Notes under the pieces: model-generated
Database searches by the model: none
The model's input: the letters and a program-made list of their open reading frames with translations, nothing else
Told to the model about the DNA's origin: nothing
In this document: one piece after another, positions 15,493 through 22,925 of the stretch
Position numbering within the stretch: position 1 is the first letter of the stretch
Layout: each line of letters starts with the position of its first letter
Assembly (NCBI RefSeq): GCF_041435055.1
Contig: NZ_CP108002.1
Coordinates: 2,976,001 to 3,040,000 of the forward strand
DNA from: Streptomyces sp. NBC_00341
GTDB lineage: Bacteria > Actinomycetota > Actinomycetes > Streptomycetales > Streptomycetaceae
Length of the DNA: 64,000 nucleotides
Reading direction: 5' to 3'
Program-made: the position numbers and the translations under genes

Positions 15493-16512
15493 GTGATTGC
15501 CAGCACTCCTGTAGCGCGCTGGACATGGGGTCAAGAAAATCAATTCCAAGAAAAGATCTTCGCTTGCCTTCACAAACTACTGCTAGCCCGGACCGTCTTG
15601 GCGAGGCACCGCCTTACAATTGGCACCCCGAGCGTGTCTATTTCTGTACATGAGGCCGGAAAGCCAAACAGCTTTCTATTCCAGGGACTTCTTGAGCTGG
15701 GCTCCACATCACCCTCGCCGGACATGGCGCAACGGCTGGCCAATCAGGTCAATACCGCATTGCGCCCAGGGAAGATTGGAGCTGTGTATGCGGACACAAA
15801 GAGTTCCGGCCTGGTCATAAACGGCAGCTCCGGAACCCACGAAGAAAAGCTGTTCCTGATCGGATCCTCAGCGGTTCTCGACTACGTGGGCACCGATCTC
15901 GTGACGTTCTCCGATGCCTGGATGCCGTACGACCTCAAGGGCCGACCGCAGCCCGCGCTGCATGCAGCGAATGCGCCAAGGCTGTCCGCTGCCCTTCTGG
16001 ATCTGTCTGAGGTGTTCCATTCAGAGGCAGACCCGGATGAACCAACGTACTTCGGCAAGCCGACCGAGACCGGCGTCGAGAATTACTACAATGACGAAGG
16101 CACGGCTGCCGATGTGTGGGGCAGCTTCGAAATCCAGTATCGGTACGACAAGTTCACACACGCACCCGGCTTCGGCCGCATCGGCTTCAAGCGTTCGGCG
16201 GACGGCGAGGTCGCATACGTGCCCGTGCTCGGCGAGCATGGGGTGCTGGGATATCTCTGGGCCTCTGACACAGAGAACGCAGCAAGCTTCGAGCCCAGAG
16301 ACGTCGGGGACGAAGAGACCTACAGATCAGGCCTGCTGTGGCTTGATCGCCTGCGCTTGGCGCAGGACCGCGGCCTGTCCCCCTCCCAAGCCCTGACCGA
16401 GCTGGCCGGCACTCTGGAGAAACCCGGGATAAGCGTGCTGGACCTGGCATATCTGCGGGAACTGCGCGCCCTGCGCTCTGGACGGCACCGCACACCGCTG
16501 CGGAAGCGATGA
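15493..16512 (+). CDS. Uncharacterised protein coupled to a toxin tip gene
   Basis: 339 residues from the GTG at 15493, directly after a strong GGAGGGAAG ribosome-binding site. There is no signal peptide or membrane helix. Two parts can be seen: residues 1-165, mixed alpha/beta (ALRPGKIGAVYADTKSSGLV), and residues 190-339, with the aromatic stretch WGSFEIQYRYDKFTHAPGF and a helical C-terminus (LRLAQDRGLSPSQALTELAG). It overlaps the next gene by 4 bp (ATGA), so both are made together. It may be an immunity protein for a lost toxin or an adaptor for the nuclease that follows. I do not recognise the family. Confidence 0.6.
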   Translation: MIASTPVARWTWGQENQFQEKIFACLHKLLLARTVLARHRLTIGTPSVSISVHEAGKPNSFLFQGLLELGSTSPSPDMAQRLANQVNTALRPGKIGAVYADTKSSGLVINGSSGTHEEKLFLIGSSAVLDYVGTDLVTFSDAWMPYDLKGRPQPALHAANAPRLSAALLDLSEVFHSEADPDEPTYFGKPTETGVENYYNDEGTAADVWGSFEIQYRYDKFTHAPGFGRIGFKRSADGEVAYVPVLGEHGVLGYLWASDTENAASFEPRDVGDEETYRSGLLWLDRLRLAQDRGLSPSQALTELAGTLEKPGISVLDLAYLRELRALRSGRHRTPLRKR

Positions 16513-16901
16513 ATCGGGAAATGTTCGGCGGTGGCACGGAGCGGCACTTCCCTGTTCCAACCCATGAGCACCCCTACTATCCTGTTGAAGCACCGGGTGG
16601 CCGGAAAGTGGATGTCCCGGTGGATCTCCCGGACGGCAGGACCTTGGCCGTGGAAATCAAGCACTACCTGGAATTTCGAACAATCAAGCTCGCAGATGGA
16701 ACAAGCCAGGTAGTGAAGGGAGAGGTTCCACTCAGCGAGGGAATAACGGAGCAGATCAATAAGGATCTGACCTTGAGGCGACTGGATCCCAAATACGATC
16801 CTCGCTGGATTTTCACACACGCCCCTCCCTCAGCAGCCCTGAGGAGTTACCTGACACAAGCTCGCATTATATTCGTAGAATATGGACCAAGTCCAAAATA
16901 G
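16509..16901 (+). CDS. Orphan toxin tip with a PD-(D/E)XK nuclease-like motif
   Basis: 130 residues starting at ATG 16509, overlapping the upstream stop. Residues 33-52 read KVDVPVDLPDGRTLAVEIKH: Asp35 or Asp39, then E49-I-K51, the arrangement of PD-(D/E)XK nucleases. The C-terminal half (LRRLDPKYDPRW, FTHAPPSAALRSYLTQARIIFVEY) is shared with the IS-cut remnant at 12031. There is no secretion head, so it is either an orphan tip waiting to be recombined onto a toxin stem or a stand-alone product. Because it has its own coupled start, expression is plausible. An immunity-like gene follows after 28 bp. Nuclease activity is inference from the motif. Confidence 0.65.
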   Translation: MNREMFGGGTERHFPVPTHEHPYYPVEAPGGRKVDVPVDLPDGRTLAVEIKHYLEFRTIKLADGTSQVVKGEVPLSEGITEQINKDLTLRRLDPKYDPRWIFTHAPPSAALRSYLTQARIIFVEYGPSPK

Positions 16902-16929
16902 TAAATCCTAACCCCAAAAAGGCATAGGT

Positions 16930-17391
16930 GTGACGGAAAAGAATACCCAGAGCCCGAATATTGAACAATGGGAGAGAGAGGGACACCGAACAATCATCGA
17001 CATCGCCGACATGCTCGGAGTCCCTTCGGGCCTTTACTCAGAAAATCCCCTGAACCTGATTCCAGCGCTACAGAACTACGCATCCCGACTCCCGCTCGGT
17101 GAATTCGAAGAATCGGATTGGGTGACCCTGCAGACCGACCTCATGTCGTACGTTGCAGACTTCTTGATCCAACGACACGGGGCCCACTGGACCGTCGCGG
17201 ACGACCCGACAAATGTTCGCGGTTACCGATACGTGATCGAATCGATCGGCCTTGACGGGAAGACCCGCAGGATCGATCCGAACGACATCGTGCGGGAGGA
17301 ATTCAGGAAACTTCCCATCGAAATCACCCGGATGCTTGCCAGCGCGGAGCTCACTCTGCGATTGACTCGCGAGGCGAGCGAATTGGAATAG
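16930..17391 (+). CDS. Immunity protein for the 16509 tip, paralogue of 12237-12704
   Basis: 153 residues from GTG 16930. By eye about half of the residues match the protein at 12237-12704, best over LPLGEFEESDWVTLQTDL and LPIEITRMLASAE. Both copies follow the same kind of tip, which is strong positional evidence for immunity. Cytoplasmic, no membrane segment. The two copies differ enough that each probably protects best against its own tip variant. No function beyond immunity is suggested. Confidence 0.75.
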   Translation: MTEKNTQSPNIEQWEREGHRTIIDIADMLGVPSGLYSENPLNLIPALQNYASRLPLGEFEESDWVTLQTDLMSYVADFLIQRHGAHWTVADDPTNVRGYRYVIESIGLDGKTRRIDPNDIVREEFRKLPIEITRMLASAELTLRLTREASELE

Positions 17392-17567
17392 GTCCTCCGG
17401 GACGACCGCCACGGGCCGGGTCGACGTGGCCATGACGACGAACCGTGCATCGAGGCCCGGGCAGACACGCTCCACACTCGCGAAGGCCGTAGTGGACGAA
17501 TCTTCGCTGGGATGCGCGACCTCTTTGGGCCGAGTCGATCTCGGAAGTTCCGAAATGCGGGCATCCA

Positions 17568-19091
17568 TCACTCCTTCCGCAGCGGAACCTCCCGCATCAG
17601 CCACGCCGCCAGGAAGATCACGGCCCCCAGCAGGGCGCTTCCGAGCAGCACCCCGTGCAGGCCTTCGGTGACCGCTGTCCGTACCGCGTTCCGGATCTCG
17701 TCCGGCATCCCGCGTACCGCCGCGGGTGTCCAGGCTGTGCCGCCTTCGGGGATGCCGCCCGTGTGGAGACGGCTCGTGTAGACGGCGCCGAGCACCGCGA
17801 TGCCCAGTGAGCTGCCGATTGTGCGGACGAGTGTGGCCGTTCCCGTGGCGGCGCCCATGTCGCGTGGCGTGGCGCTGTTGATGGTGACGAGCAGCGTGCT
17901 CTGCATCAGCAGGCCCAAGCCGATGCCAAGCACGAGGGTCAGCGCGGAGGTCAGCGCCGTGGCGGTACCGGTGTCCGTCGTCAGCAGGACGAGCGCGCCC
18001 ACGGCCGTCAGCGCGCCGCCGGCGATGGGGTACGGGCGGTAGCGGCCGCCGCCGGCGAGGAGCCGCCCGACCAGGAGCTGCGCGCCGAACATCCCCGCCA
18101 TCAGGGGGAGCAGCAGCATGCCGCTGGCCGTCGCGGACGCGCCGCGTACGAACTGCATGTACTGCGGCAGGTAGGTGGACGCCCCCACCATGGCGGCGCC
18201 CGTCAGGAACGTGAGGATCTGGGCGAGCGCGAAGTTGCGGTCGGCGAACAGCCGGGGCGGGATGACCGGTTCGGCGGCTCGCCGCTCGACCCGGGCGAAC
18301 CAGGCCAGGGCGAGGGCGCCGGTCGCTCCGAGGCCGATGATCTGCAGTGACGACCAGGCGTACTGCGTACCGCCCCAGCTGCCCACCAGGGTGAGGGCCA
18401 GGATGGCGGCGCAGAGCAGTCCGGCCCCCGCGTAGTCGATCCGCGCCCTGATCCGCTCGGTGCGCAGGCTCAGGCGGAGGCCGATGACGAGCAGGGCGAC
18501 CGCGCCGAGGGGGAGGTTGACGTAGAAGACCCAGCGCCAGTTCAGCTGGTCGGTGAGGAAGCCGCCGAGCAGCGGGCCACCGACCAGGGCGACGGGCATC
18601 ATGGCCCCGATCATCGCCTGTGAGCGGCCGGCCTGGGAGGGCGGCATCATGACGCCGATGATGGAGATGGCGCCGACCATGAGGCCGCCCGCGCCGAGTC
18701 CCTGGACGGCGCGGAATGCGATGAGCTGGTTCATGTCCTGGGCGAGCCCGGAGAGCACCGAGCCTGCGAGGAACACCGTGATCGAGCAGATGAAGCTGCC
18801 TTTGCGCCCGTACAGGTCACCGAGTTTGCCCCAGATGGGGGTGGAGACGGAGGCGGTGAGCAGATAAGCCGTCACCACCCAGGACAGGTGGTCGAGACCG
18901 CCCAGGTCACCGACGATCGTGGGCAGGGCGGTGCCCACGATCGTGCCGTCGAGCAGACCGAGCATCAGCCCGAGGAGGAGTCCGAACAGGACCGGCTTCG
19001 ACAGGCCGCTCCCGTCGCCTCCGGGTGGCCGGCCGGTGTCCGGCGTCCGTGCGGTGTTCGTGTCGTTCGTGTCGTTCGTGCGCTCGCTCAT
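17568..19091 (-). CDS. DHA2-type (EmrB/QacA) MFS multidrug efflux transporter
   Basis: 507 residues from the ATG complementary to 19089-19091 (MSERTND); a longer frame upstream adds no conserved sequence. Fourteen membrane helices can be drawn. Family motifs are present: motif A GKLGDLYGRKGSF between helices 2 and 3, LLDGTIVGTALPTI in helix 1, and RAVQGLGAGG in helix 4. It should export a drug in exchange for protons. It lies 29 bp behind the FMN reductase gene in the same direction and is probably one transcript with it, controlled by the divergent TetR gene. Confidence 0.92.
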   Translation of the reverse strand: MSERTNDTNDTNTARTPDTGRPPGGDGSGLSKPVLFGLLLGLMLGLLDGTIVGTALPTIVGDLGGLDHLSWVVTAYLLTASVSTPIWGKLGDLYGRKGSFICSITVFLAGSVLSGLAQDMNQLIAFRAVQGLGAGGLMVGAISIIGVMMPPSQAGRSQAMIGAMMPVALVGGPLLGGFLTDQLNWRWVFYVNLPLGAVALLVIGLRLSLRTERIRARIDYAGAGLLCAAILALTLVGSWGGTQYAWSSLQIIGLGATGALALAWFARVERRAAEPVIPPRLFADRNFALAQILTFLTGAAMVGASTYLPQYMQFVRGASATASGMLLLPLMAGMFGAQLLVGRLLAGGGRYRPYPIAGGALTAVGALVLLTTDTGTATALTSALTLVLGIGLGLLMQSTLLVTINSATPRDMGAATGTATLVRTIGSSLGIAVLGAVYTSRLHTGGIPEGGTAWTPAAVRGMPDEIRNAVRTAVTEGLHGVLLGSALLGAVIFLAAWLMREVPLRKE

Positions 19092-19120
19092 GAGTGACCC
19101 CCGGGCGATGTGAGGTGAGG

Positions 19121-19717
19121 TCAGGCCGCGTACGGGCTGACGGACCTGGCATCCCGCAGGGCGTGCCCCCACCAGGCGAGCTGGTCGAGCAGGGCCTTGG
19201 CCGCCGCGTCGACCGCAGAGTCGTCGACGGCACCGTCCTCACCGAACCGGCCGTAGGCGTTGTGGAAGCTGACGGTGTTGCGGATGGTCGTGGCGTTCAG
19301 CTCGGCCATGACGACGCGGAGCTGCTCGACGGCGCGCAGGCCGCCGGAGAGGCCGCCGTAGGAGACGAAGGCGACCGGCTTGGCGTGCCACTGCTCGTTG
19401 TGCCAGTCGATGGCGTTCTTCAGCGACGCGGGGAAGCTGTGGTTGTACTCCGGGGTGACGAAGACGAACGCGTCGGCCGCCGCGAGCCGCGGTGACACCA
19501 GGGCCAGGGCCTCTTCCGTACCCGGCGCCGGGGGCTGTCCGAACGCGGGCATGACCGTGGGCAGCGGGGTCTCGGCGAGGTCGACGACATCTGCCGTCAT
19601 GTCGTCGCGCCGGGACAGGTGGCCCTTCAGCCACTGGGTGACGACGGGTGCGAATCGCCCCTCGCGGGTGCTGCCGACGACGACGGCGACGCGGAGCTGC
19701 GGGCGGGTGCTGGGCAT
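19121..19717 (-). CDS. NADPH-dependent FMN reductase family protein
   Basis: 198 residues from the ATG complementary to 19715-19717, with GGGGAA ahead. The flavodoxin-like fold is shown by VVVGSTREGRFAPVVTQW at the phosphate-binding loop and TPEYNHSFPASLKNAIDW, the FMN-binding motif of the NADPH_dep_FMN_red/SsuE-ArsH group. It should reduce flavin or quinone-like substrates with NAD(P)H in the cytoplasm. First gene of an operon with the efflux pump; together they look like a detoxification pair for a redox-active compound. Confidence 0.9.
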   Translation of the reverse strand: MPSTRPQLRVAVVVGSTREGRFAPVVTQWLKGHLSRRDDMTADVVDLAETPLPTVMPAFGQPPAPGTEEALALVSPRLAAADAFVFVTPEYNHSFPASLKNAIDWHNEQWHAKPVAFVSYGGLSGGLRAVEQLRVVMAELNATTIRNTVSFHNAYGRFGEDGAVDDSAVDAAAKALLDQLAWWGHALRDARSVSPYAA

Positions 19718-19743
19718 GGGTTCCCCCTGGAAGCGGTAAATGT

Positions 19744-19813
19744 GTACAACGTATTTCTCTGCGTACAACGTATCCATCGATGTGTACGTTGTCTACTGAC
19801 GGATACGTTGTAC
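19744..19813. promoter_or_regulatory. Nested TetR operator with four ACAACGTA half-sites
   Basis: Four copies of the ACAACGTA core occur, two forward (from 19746 and 19765) and two inverted (from 19785 and 19804, the last reading TACGTTGTAC). They are symmetrical about an ATCGAT centre at 19776-19781. GCGTACAACGTATCC at 19761-19775 and its perfect complement at 19801-19815 are the outer arms of one pair. Same-strand copies are 19 bp apart. The array lies between the divergent reductase and TetR starts and so can repress both. Confidence 0.75.
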
Positions 19814-19843
19814 GCTGGCGGCCCCGTCGAGAGGAGCCCGTCC

Positions 19844-20593
19844 GTGGCCGGCCAGAAGAAGGACAGCAGCAAGGGCACCGCCGGCGGGCCGGACCCCTCC
19901 CTCTGGCAGCGACTGGAGCAGCCGGCGACCACACCCCGGGCCTCACTGACCCTGGAGCGGATCGGGGCCGTCGCCGTGGAGATCGCGGACGCGGAGGGCG
20001 TCGCCGCCGTCACCATGCGCAGGCTCGCCACGGAACTGGGCGTCGCCCCCATGGCCGCCTACCGCCACGTCTCCGGCAAGGACGACCTGTGGGCCCTGAT
20101 GGCCGAGCGGGTGTCCGCAGAGATGCAGATCCCGGCCGTGGTGACCGAATGGCGCGAGGTGCTGCGCACCTTCGGCCTGCTGACCCGGGACATGATGCTG
20201 CGGCACCCGTGGATCGGACAGCTGCCGACCCATCTCTTCGTACTCACTCCCGGCCGGCTGGCCATCGCGGAACGGCAGCTCGCGGCGCTCGACGGGCTCG
20301 GCCTCGACGAGGACTCGATGATGGTCGCGTTCCGTACCGTGAGCGCCTTCGCCCATGGCGCCAGTCAGTCGGAGATGGCCCTGCGGGAGTGGACGGAGTC
20401 CGCGGGCTGGTCGTCAGGCGACGAGACGCGCCTCGGACTGGCGCCGCAGATGACGTACCTGATGGGCACCGGGCGCTATCCCACCTACCGGCGCTACGGG
20501 CTGCGGGCGACCCGCAAGGACGACGCGACCTGGGCGTTCGAGACGGGCCTGGACTGCGTGCTGGACGGGATCGCCGCCCGGCTCGGCATCTGA
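19844..20593 (+). CDS. TetR-family repressor of the efflux operon
   Basis: 249 residues from GTG 19844 with GAGAGGAG ahead; longer in-frame starts would overlap the operator. The helix-turn-helix is at about residues 45-90 (VAAVTMRRLATELGVAPMAAYRHVSGKDDLWALM), and a C-terminal ligand domain of the TetR_C_1 type follows. The gene is divergent from the FMN reductase and MFS genes with the nested operator between them. Autorepression and derepression by the pump's substrate are expected from this arrangement. The inducer is unknown. Confidence 0.9.
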   Translation: MAGQKKDSSKGTAGGPDPSLWQRLEQPATTPRASLTLERIGAVAVEIADAEGVAAVTMRRLATELGVAPMAAYRHVSGKDDLWALMAERVSAEMQIPAVVTEWREVLRTFGLLTRDMMLRHPWIGQLPTHLFVLTPGRLAIAERQLAALDGLGLDEDSMMVAFRTVSAFAHGASQSEMALREWTESAGWSSGDETRLGLAPQMTYLMGTGRYPTYRRYGLRATRKDDATWAFETGLDCVLDGIAARLGI

Positions 20594-20709
20594 GGGATAC
20601 CCGCGAACGGCAGTGAAGCGGCGGGGCGGGCCCGGCGCACAGACGGAGCGGGCGTGCTCAGCATCACCCTGGACAGCTCACGTGACCGCCGGGTAACTTC
20701 TAACCAGGG

Positions 20710-20725
20710 CTGAGCAAGCGCTTAG
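20710..20725. promoter_or_regulatory. Candidate operator before the acyl-CoA dehydrogenase
   Basis: CTGAGCAAGCGCTTAG is an imperfect palindrome with an AAGCGCTT core, 34 bp before the GTG start. Similar dyads are bound by TetR-type repressors of fatty-acid genes in actinobacteria; no such regulator gene is adjacent. Confidence 0.35.
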
Positions 20726-20759
20726 CCGAGCCGAGCGAAGCCGACCAGGGAGGCACCCC

Positions 20760-21917
20760 GTGCGCCGTACGGTATTCAACGAGGACCACGAGGCGTTCCG
20801 GGAGACCATCCGCGCCTTCATCGCGGCCGAGGTCGTGCCGGTGTACGACGAGTGGTTCGCGGCCGGCCAGGCCCCGCGCGACTTCTACCTCAAGCTCGGC
20901 GAGCTGGGCGTCTTCGGGATCAACGTGGACGAGGAGTACGACGGCGCGGGCATCGACTCGCACAAGTACGAGGCCGTCATCTACGAGGAGACCGCCCGCG
21001 CGGGCGTGTCCTTCGGCGGCTCCGGGGTGCACACGCTGCTCGGCCTGCCCTACATCAAGATGCTCGCCACCGACGAGCAGAAGAAGCGCTGGCTGCCGAA
21101 GTTCACCACCGGCGAGGAGATGTGGGCCCTCGCGATGACCGAGCCGGGCACCGGTTCCGACGTCGCGGGCATGAAGACCACCGCCAAGCTCTCCGAGGAC
21201 GGCACGCACTACGTCCTCAACGGCGCCAAGACCTTCATCACCGGCGGTGTGCACGCCGACCGGGTCATCGTCTGCGCCCGTACCTCCGCCCCGCGCGAGG
21301 ACGACCGCCGCTTCGGCATCTCGCTGTTCGCCGTCGACACCAAGTCCGAGGGCTACTCGGTCGGCCGCAAGCTCGACAAGCTGGGCCTGAAGGTCTCCGA
21401 CACCGCGGAGCTGGCGTTCGTCGACGTCAAGGTCCCGGCGGAGGACCTCCTCGGTGAGGAGAACAAGGGCTTCGGCTACCTCGGCACCAACCTGGCCTCC
21501 GAGCGCTGGGGCATCGCCTTCGGCGCGTACGCGCAGGCCGCGGCGGCTGTCCGGTTCGCCAAGGAGTACGTGCTCGACCGCACCGTCTTCGGCAAGACCG
21601 TCGCCTCGTTCCAGAACACCAAGTTCGAGCTGGCCGCCTGCCAGGCCGAGGTGGACGCGGCCCAGGCCGTCGCCGACCGTGCGCTGGAGGCGCTGGACGC
21701 CGGTGAGCTGACCGCCGCGGAGGCCGCCTCCGCGAAGCTGTTCTGCACCGAGGTCGCGCACCGCGTGATCGACCGCTGCCTCCAGCTGCACGGCGGCTAC
21801 GGCTTCATGAACGAGTACCCGATCGCCCGCCTGTACGCGGACAACCGGGTCAACCGGATCTACGGCGGCACCAGCGAGGTCATGAAGTCGATCATCGCCA
21901 AGTCCATGGGCCTGTAG
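20760..21917 (+). CDS. Acyl-CoA dehydrogenase (long-chain type)
   Basis: 385 residues from GTG 20760 with AGGGAGG ahead. Fold signatures are AMTEPGTGSDVAGMKTTA (FAD/substrate) and the C-terminal LQLHGGYGFMNEYPIARLYADNRVNRIYGGTSEVMK. The position that carries the catalytic Glu in medium-chain enzymes is Gly here (YGGTSE), as in the LCAD/isovaleryl group, where the base sits in helix G; E248 in LASERWGIAF fits that role. It should oxidise acyl-CoA to trans-2-enoyl-CoA using electron-transfer flavoprotein. A thioesterase gene follows after 18 bp, probably in one operon. Confidence 0.92.
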   Translation: MRRTVFNEDHEAFRETIRAFIAAEVVPVYDEWFAAGQAPRDFYLKLGELGVFGINVDEEYDGAGIDSHKYEAVIYEETARAGVSFGGSGVHTLLGLPYIKMLATDEQKKRWLPKFTTGEEMWALAMTEPGTGSDVAGMKTTAKLSEDGTHYVLNGAKTFITGGVHADRVIVCARTSAPREDDRRFGISLFAVDTKSEGYSVGRKLDKLGLKVSDTAELAFVDVKVPAEDLLGEENKGFGYLGTNLASERWGIAFGAYAQAAAAVRFAKEYVLDRTVFGKTVASFQNTKFELAACQAEVDAAQAVADRALEALDAGELTAAEAASAKLFCTEVAHRVIDRCLQLHGGYGFMNEYPIARLYADNRVNRIYGGTSEVMKSIIAKSMGL

Positions 21918-21935
21918 AGCGGCTACGTTCTCTCC

Positions 21936-22823
21936 ATGAGCACCGCACACGACCCCCTGCACGATCTGCTCCAGTTGCTCGACCTGGAGCAGATCGAGCG
22001 GGACATCTTCCGGGGCACGAGCCGTTCGGCGCTCGTGCCCCGCGTCTTCGGCGGACAGGTCGCGGCCCAGGCGCTGGTCGCCGCGGGCCGCACTGTCCCC
22101 GCCGACAGGAGCGCCCACTCGCTGCATTCGTACTTCCTGCGGGCGGGCGACCCCGGCGCGCCGATCGTCTACAGCGTCGACCGCATCCGGGACGGGCGCT
22201 CCTTCACCACCCGGCGGGTCGTCGCCGTCCAGCACGGGCAGCCGATCTTCCACCTCTCCGCGTCCTTCCAGACGTACGAGGCGGGCCTGGAGCACCAGGC
22301 GGCCATGCCGGCCGCGCCGGACCCGGAGACGCTGCCCACGGCCGCCGAGATGCTGCCGCGCTACGCGGACCGGTTCAGCGACCCCGGTGTCGTGGACCGG
22401 CTCATCGAGGCGCGGGCGGCGGTCGACCTGCGGTACGTGGACGCGCCGCCGTTCGGCACCGTCGGGGAGTCGCGCGAGCCCCGCTCGCAGGTGTGGTTCC
22501 GTACCAACGGCAAGCTCGCCGACGATCCGCTGCTGCACGTCTGCATGGCGACGTACGTCTCCGACATGACGCTCCTCGACTCGGTGCTCCTGGCCCACGG
22601 GCGCGGCGGCTGGGCGGTCGGTGACGTGGTGGGCGCGAGCCTGGACCACGCGATGTGGTTCCACCGGCCGTTCCGGGCCGACGAATGGCTGCTGTACGAC
22701 CAGGAGTCGCCGTCCGCGTCCGGCGGGCGCGGGCTGGGCCAGGCCCGTATCTACACACAGGACGGCCGCCTCGCGATCACCGTCATCCAGGAGGGCGTCA
22801 TCCGGGTCCCCCGGAAGGGCTGA
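21936..22823 (+). CDS. tesB: Acyl-CoA thioesterase II
   Basis: 295 residues starting MSTAHDPLHDLLQLLDLEQIERDIFRG, the typical TesB N-terminus. Two hot-dog domains: SLHSYFLRAGDPGAPIVYSVDRIRDGRSF (residues 60-90) and SLDHAMWFHRPFRADEWLLYDQESPSASGGRGLGQARIYTQDGRL (split near the C-terminus). It hydrolyses acyl-CoA to free fatty acid and CoA in the cytoplasm. Eighteen bases separate it from the acyl-CoA dehydrogenase, so the pair probably works together in fatty acid turnover. Confidence 0.93.
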   Translation: MSTAHDPLHDLLQLLDLEQIERDIFRGTSRSALVPRVFGGQVAAQALVAAGRTVPADRSAHSLHSYFLRAGDPGAPIVYSVDRIRDGRSFTTRRVVAVQHGQPIFHLSASFQTYEAGLEHQAAMPAAPDPETLPTAAEMLPRYADRFSDPGVVDRLIEARAAVDLRYVDAPPFGTVGESREPRSQVWFRTNGKLADDPLLHVCMATYVSDMTLLDSVLLAHGRGGWAVGDVVGASLDHAMWFHRPFRADEWLLYDQESPSASGGRGLGQARIYTQDGRLAITVIQEGVIRVPRKG

Positions 22824-22861
22824 ACGGTCCCCCGGGAGGCCTGAACGGTCCCCCGGGAGGT
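22820..22861 (+). repeat. 21-bp tandem repeat spanning the tesB stop codon
   Basis: CTGAACGGTCCCCCGGGAGG(C/T) occurs twice in tandem and degenerately just before. Each unit contains a copy of the TGA that ends tesB, as though the 3' end of the gene had been duplicated. Confidence 0.7.
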
Positions 22862-22925
22862 CCTGAACCGGCCGCACGGCCGTGCGTCGGACATGCCCGG
22901 CCCGGCTGCGGACATACTCCCCACC

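Noticed and set aside
17392..17567. Possible gene remnant between the last immunity gene and the MFS gene
   Set aside because: Frames on both strands cross into neighbouring genes without recognisable motifs, so no gene is called.
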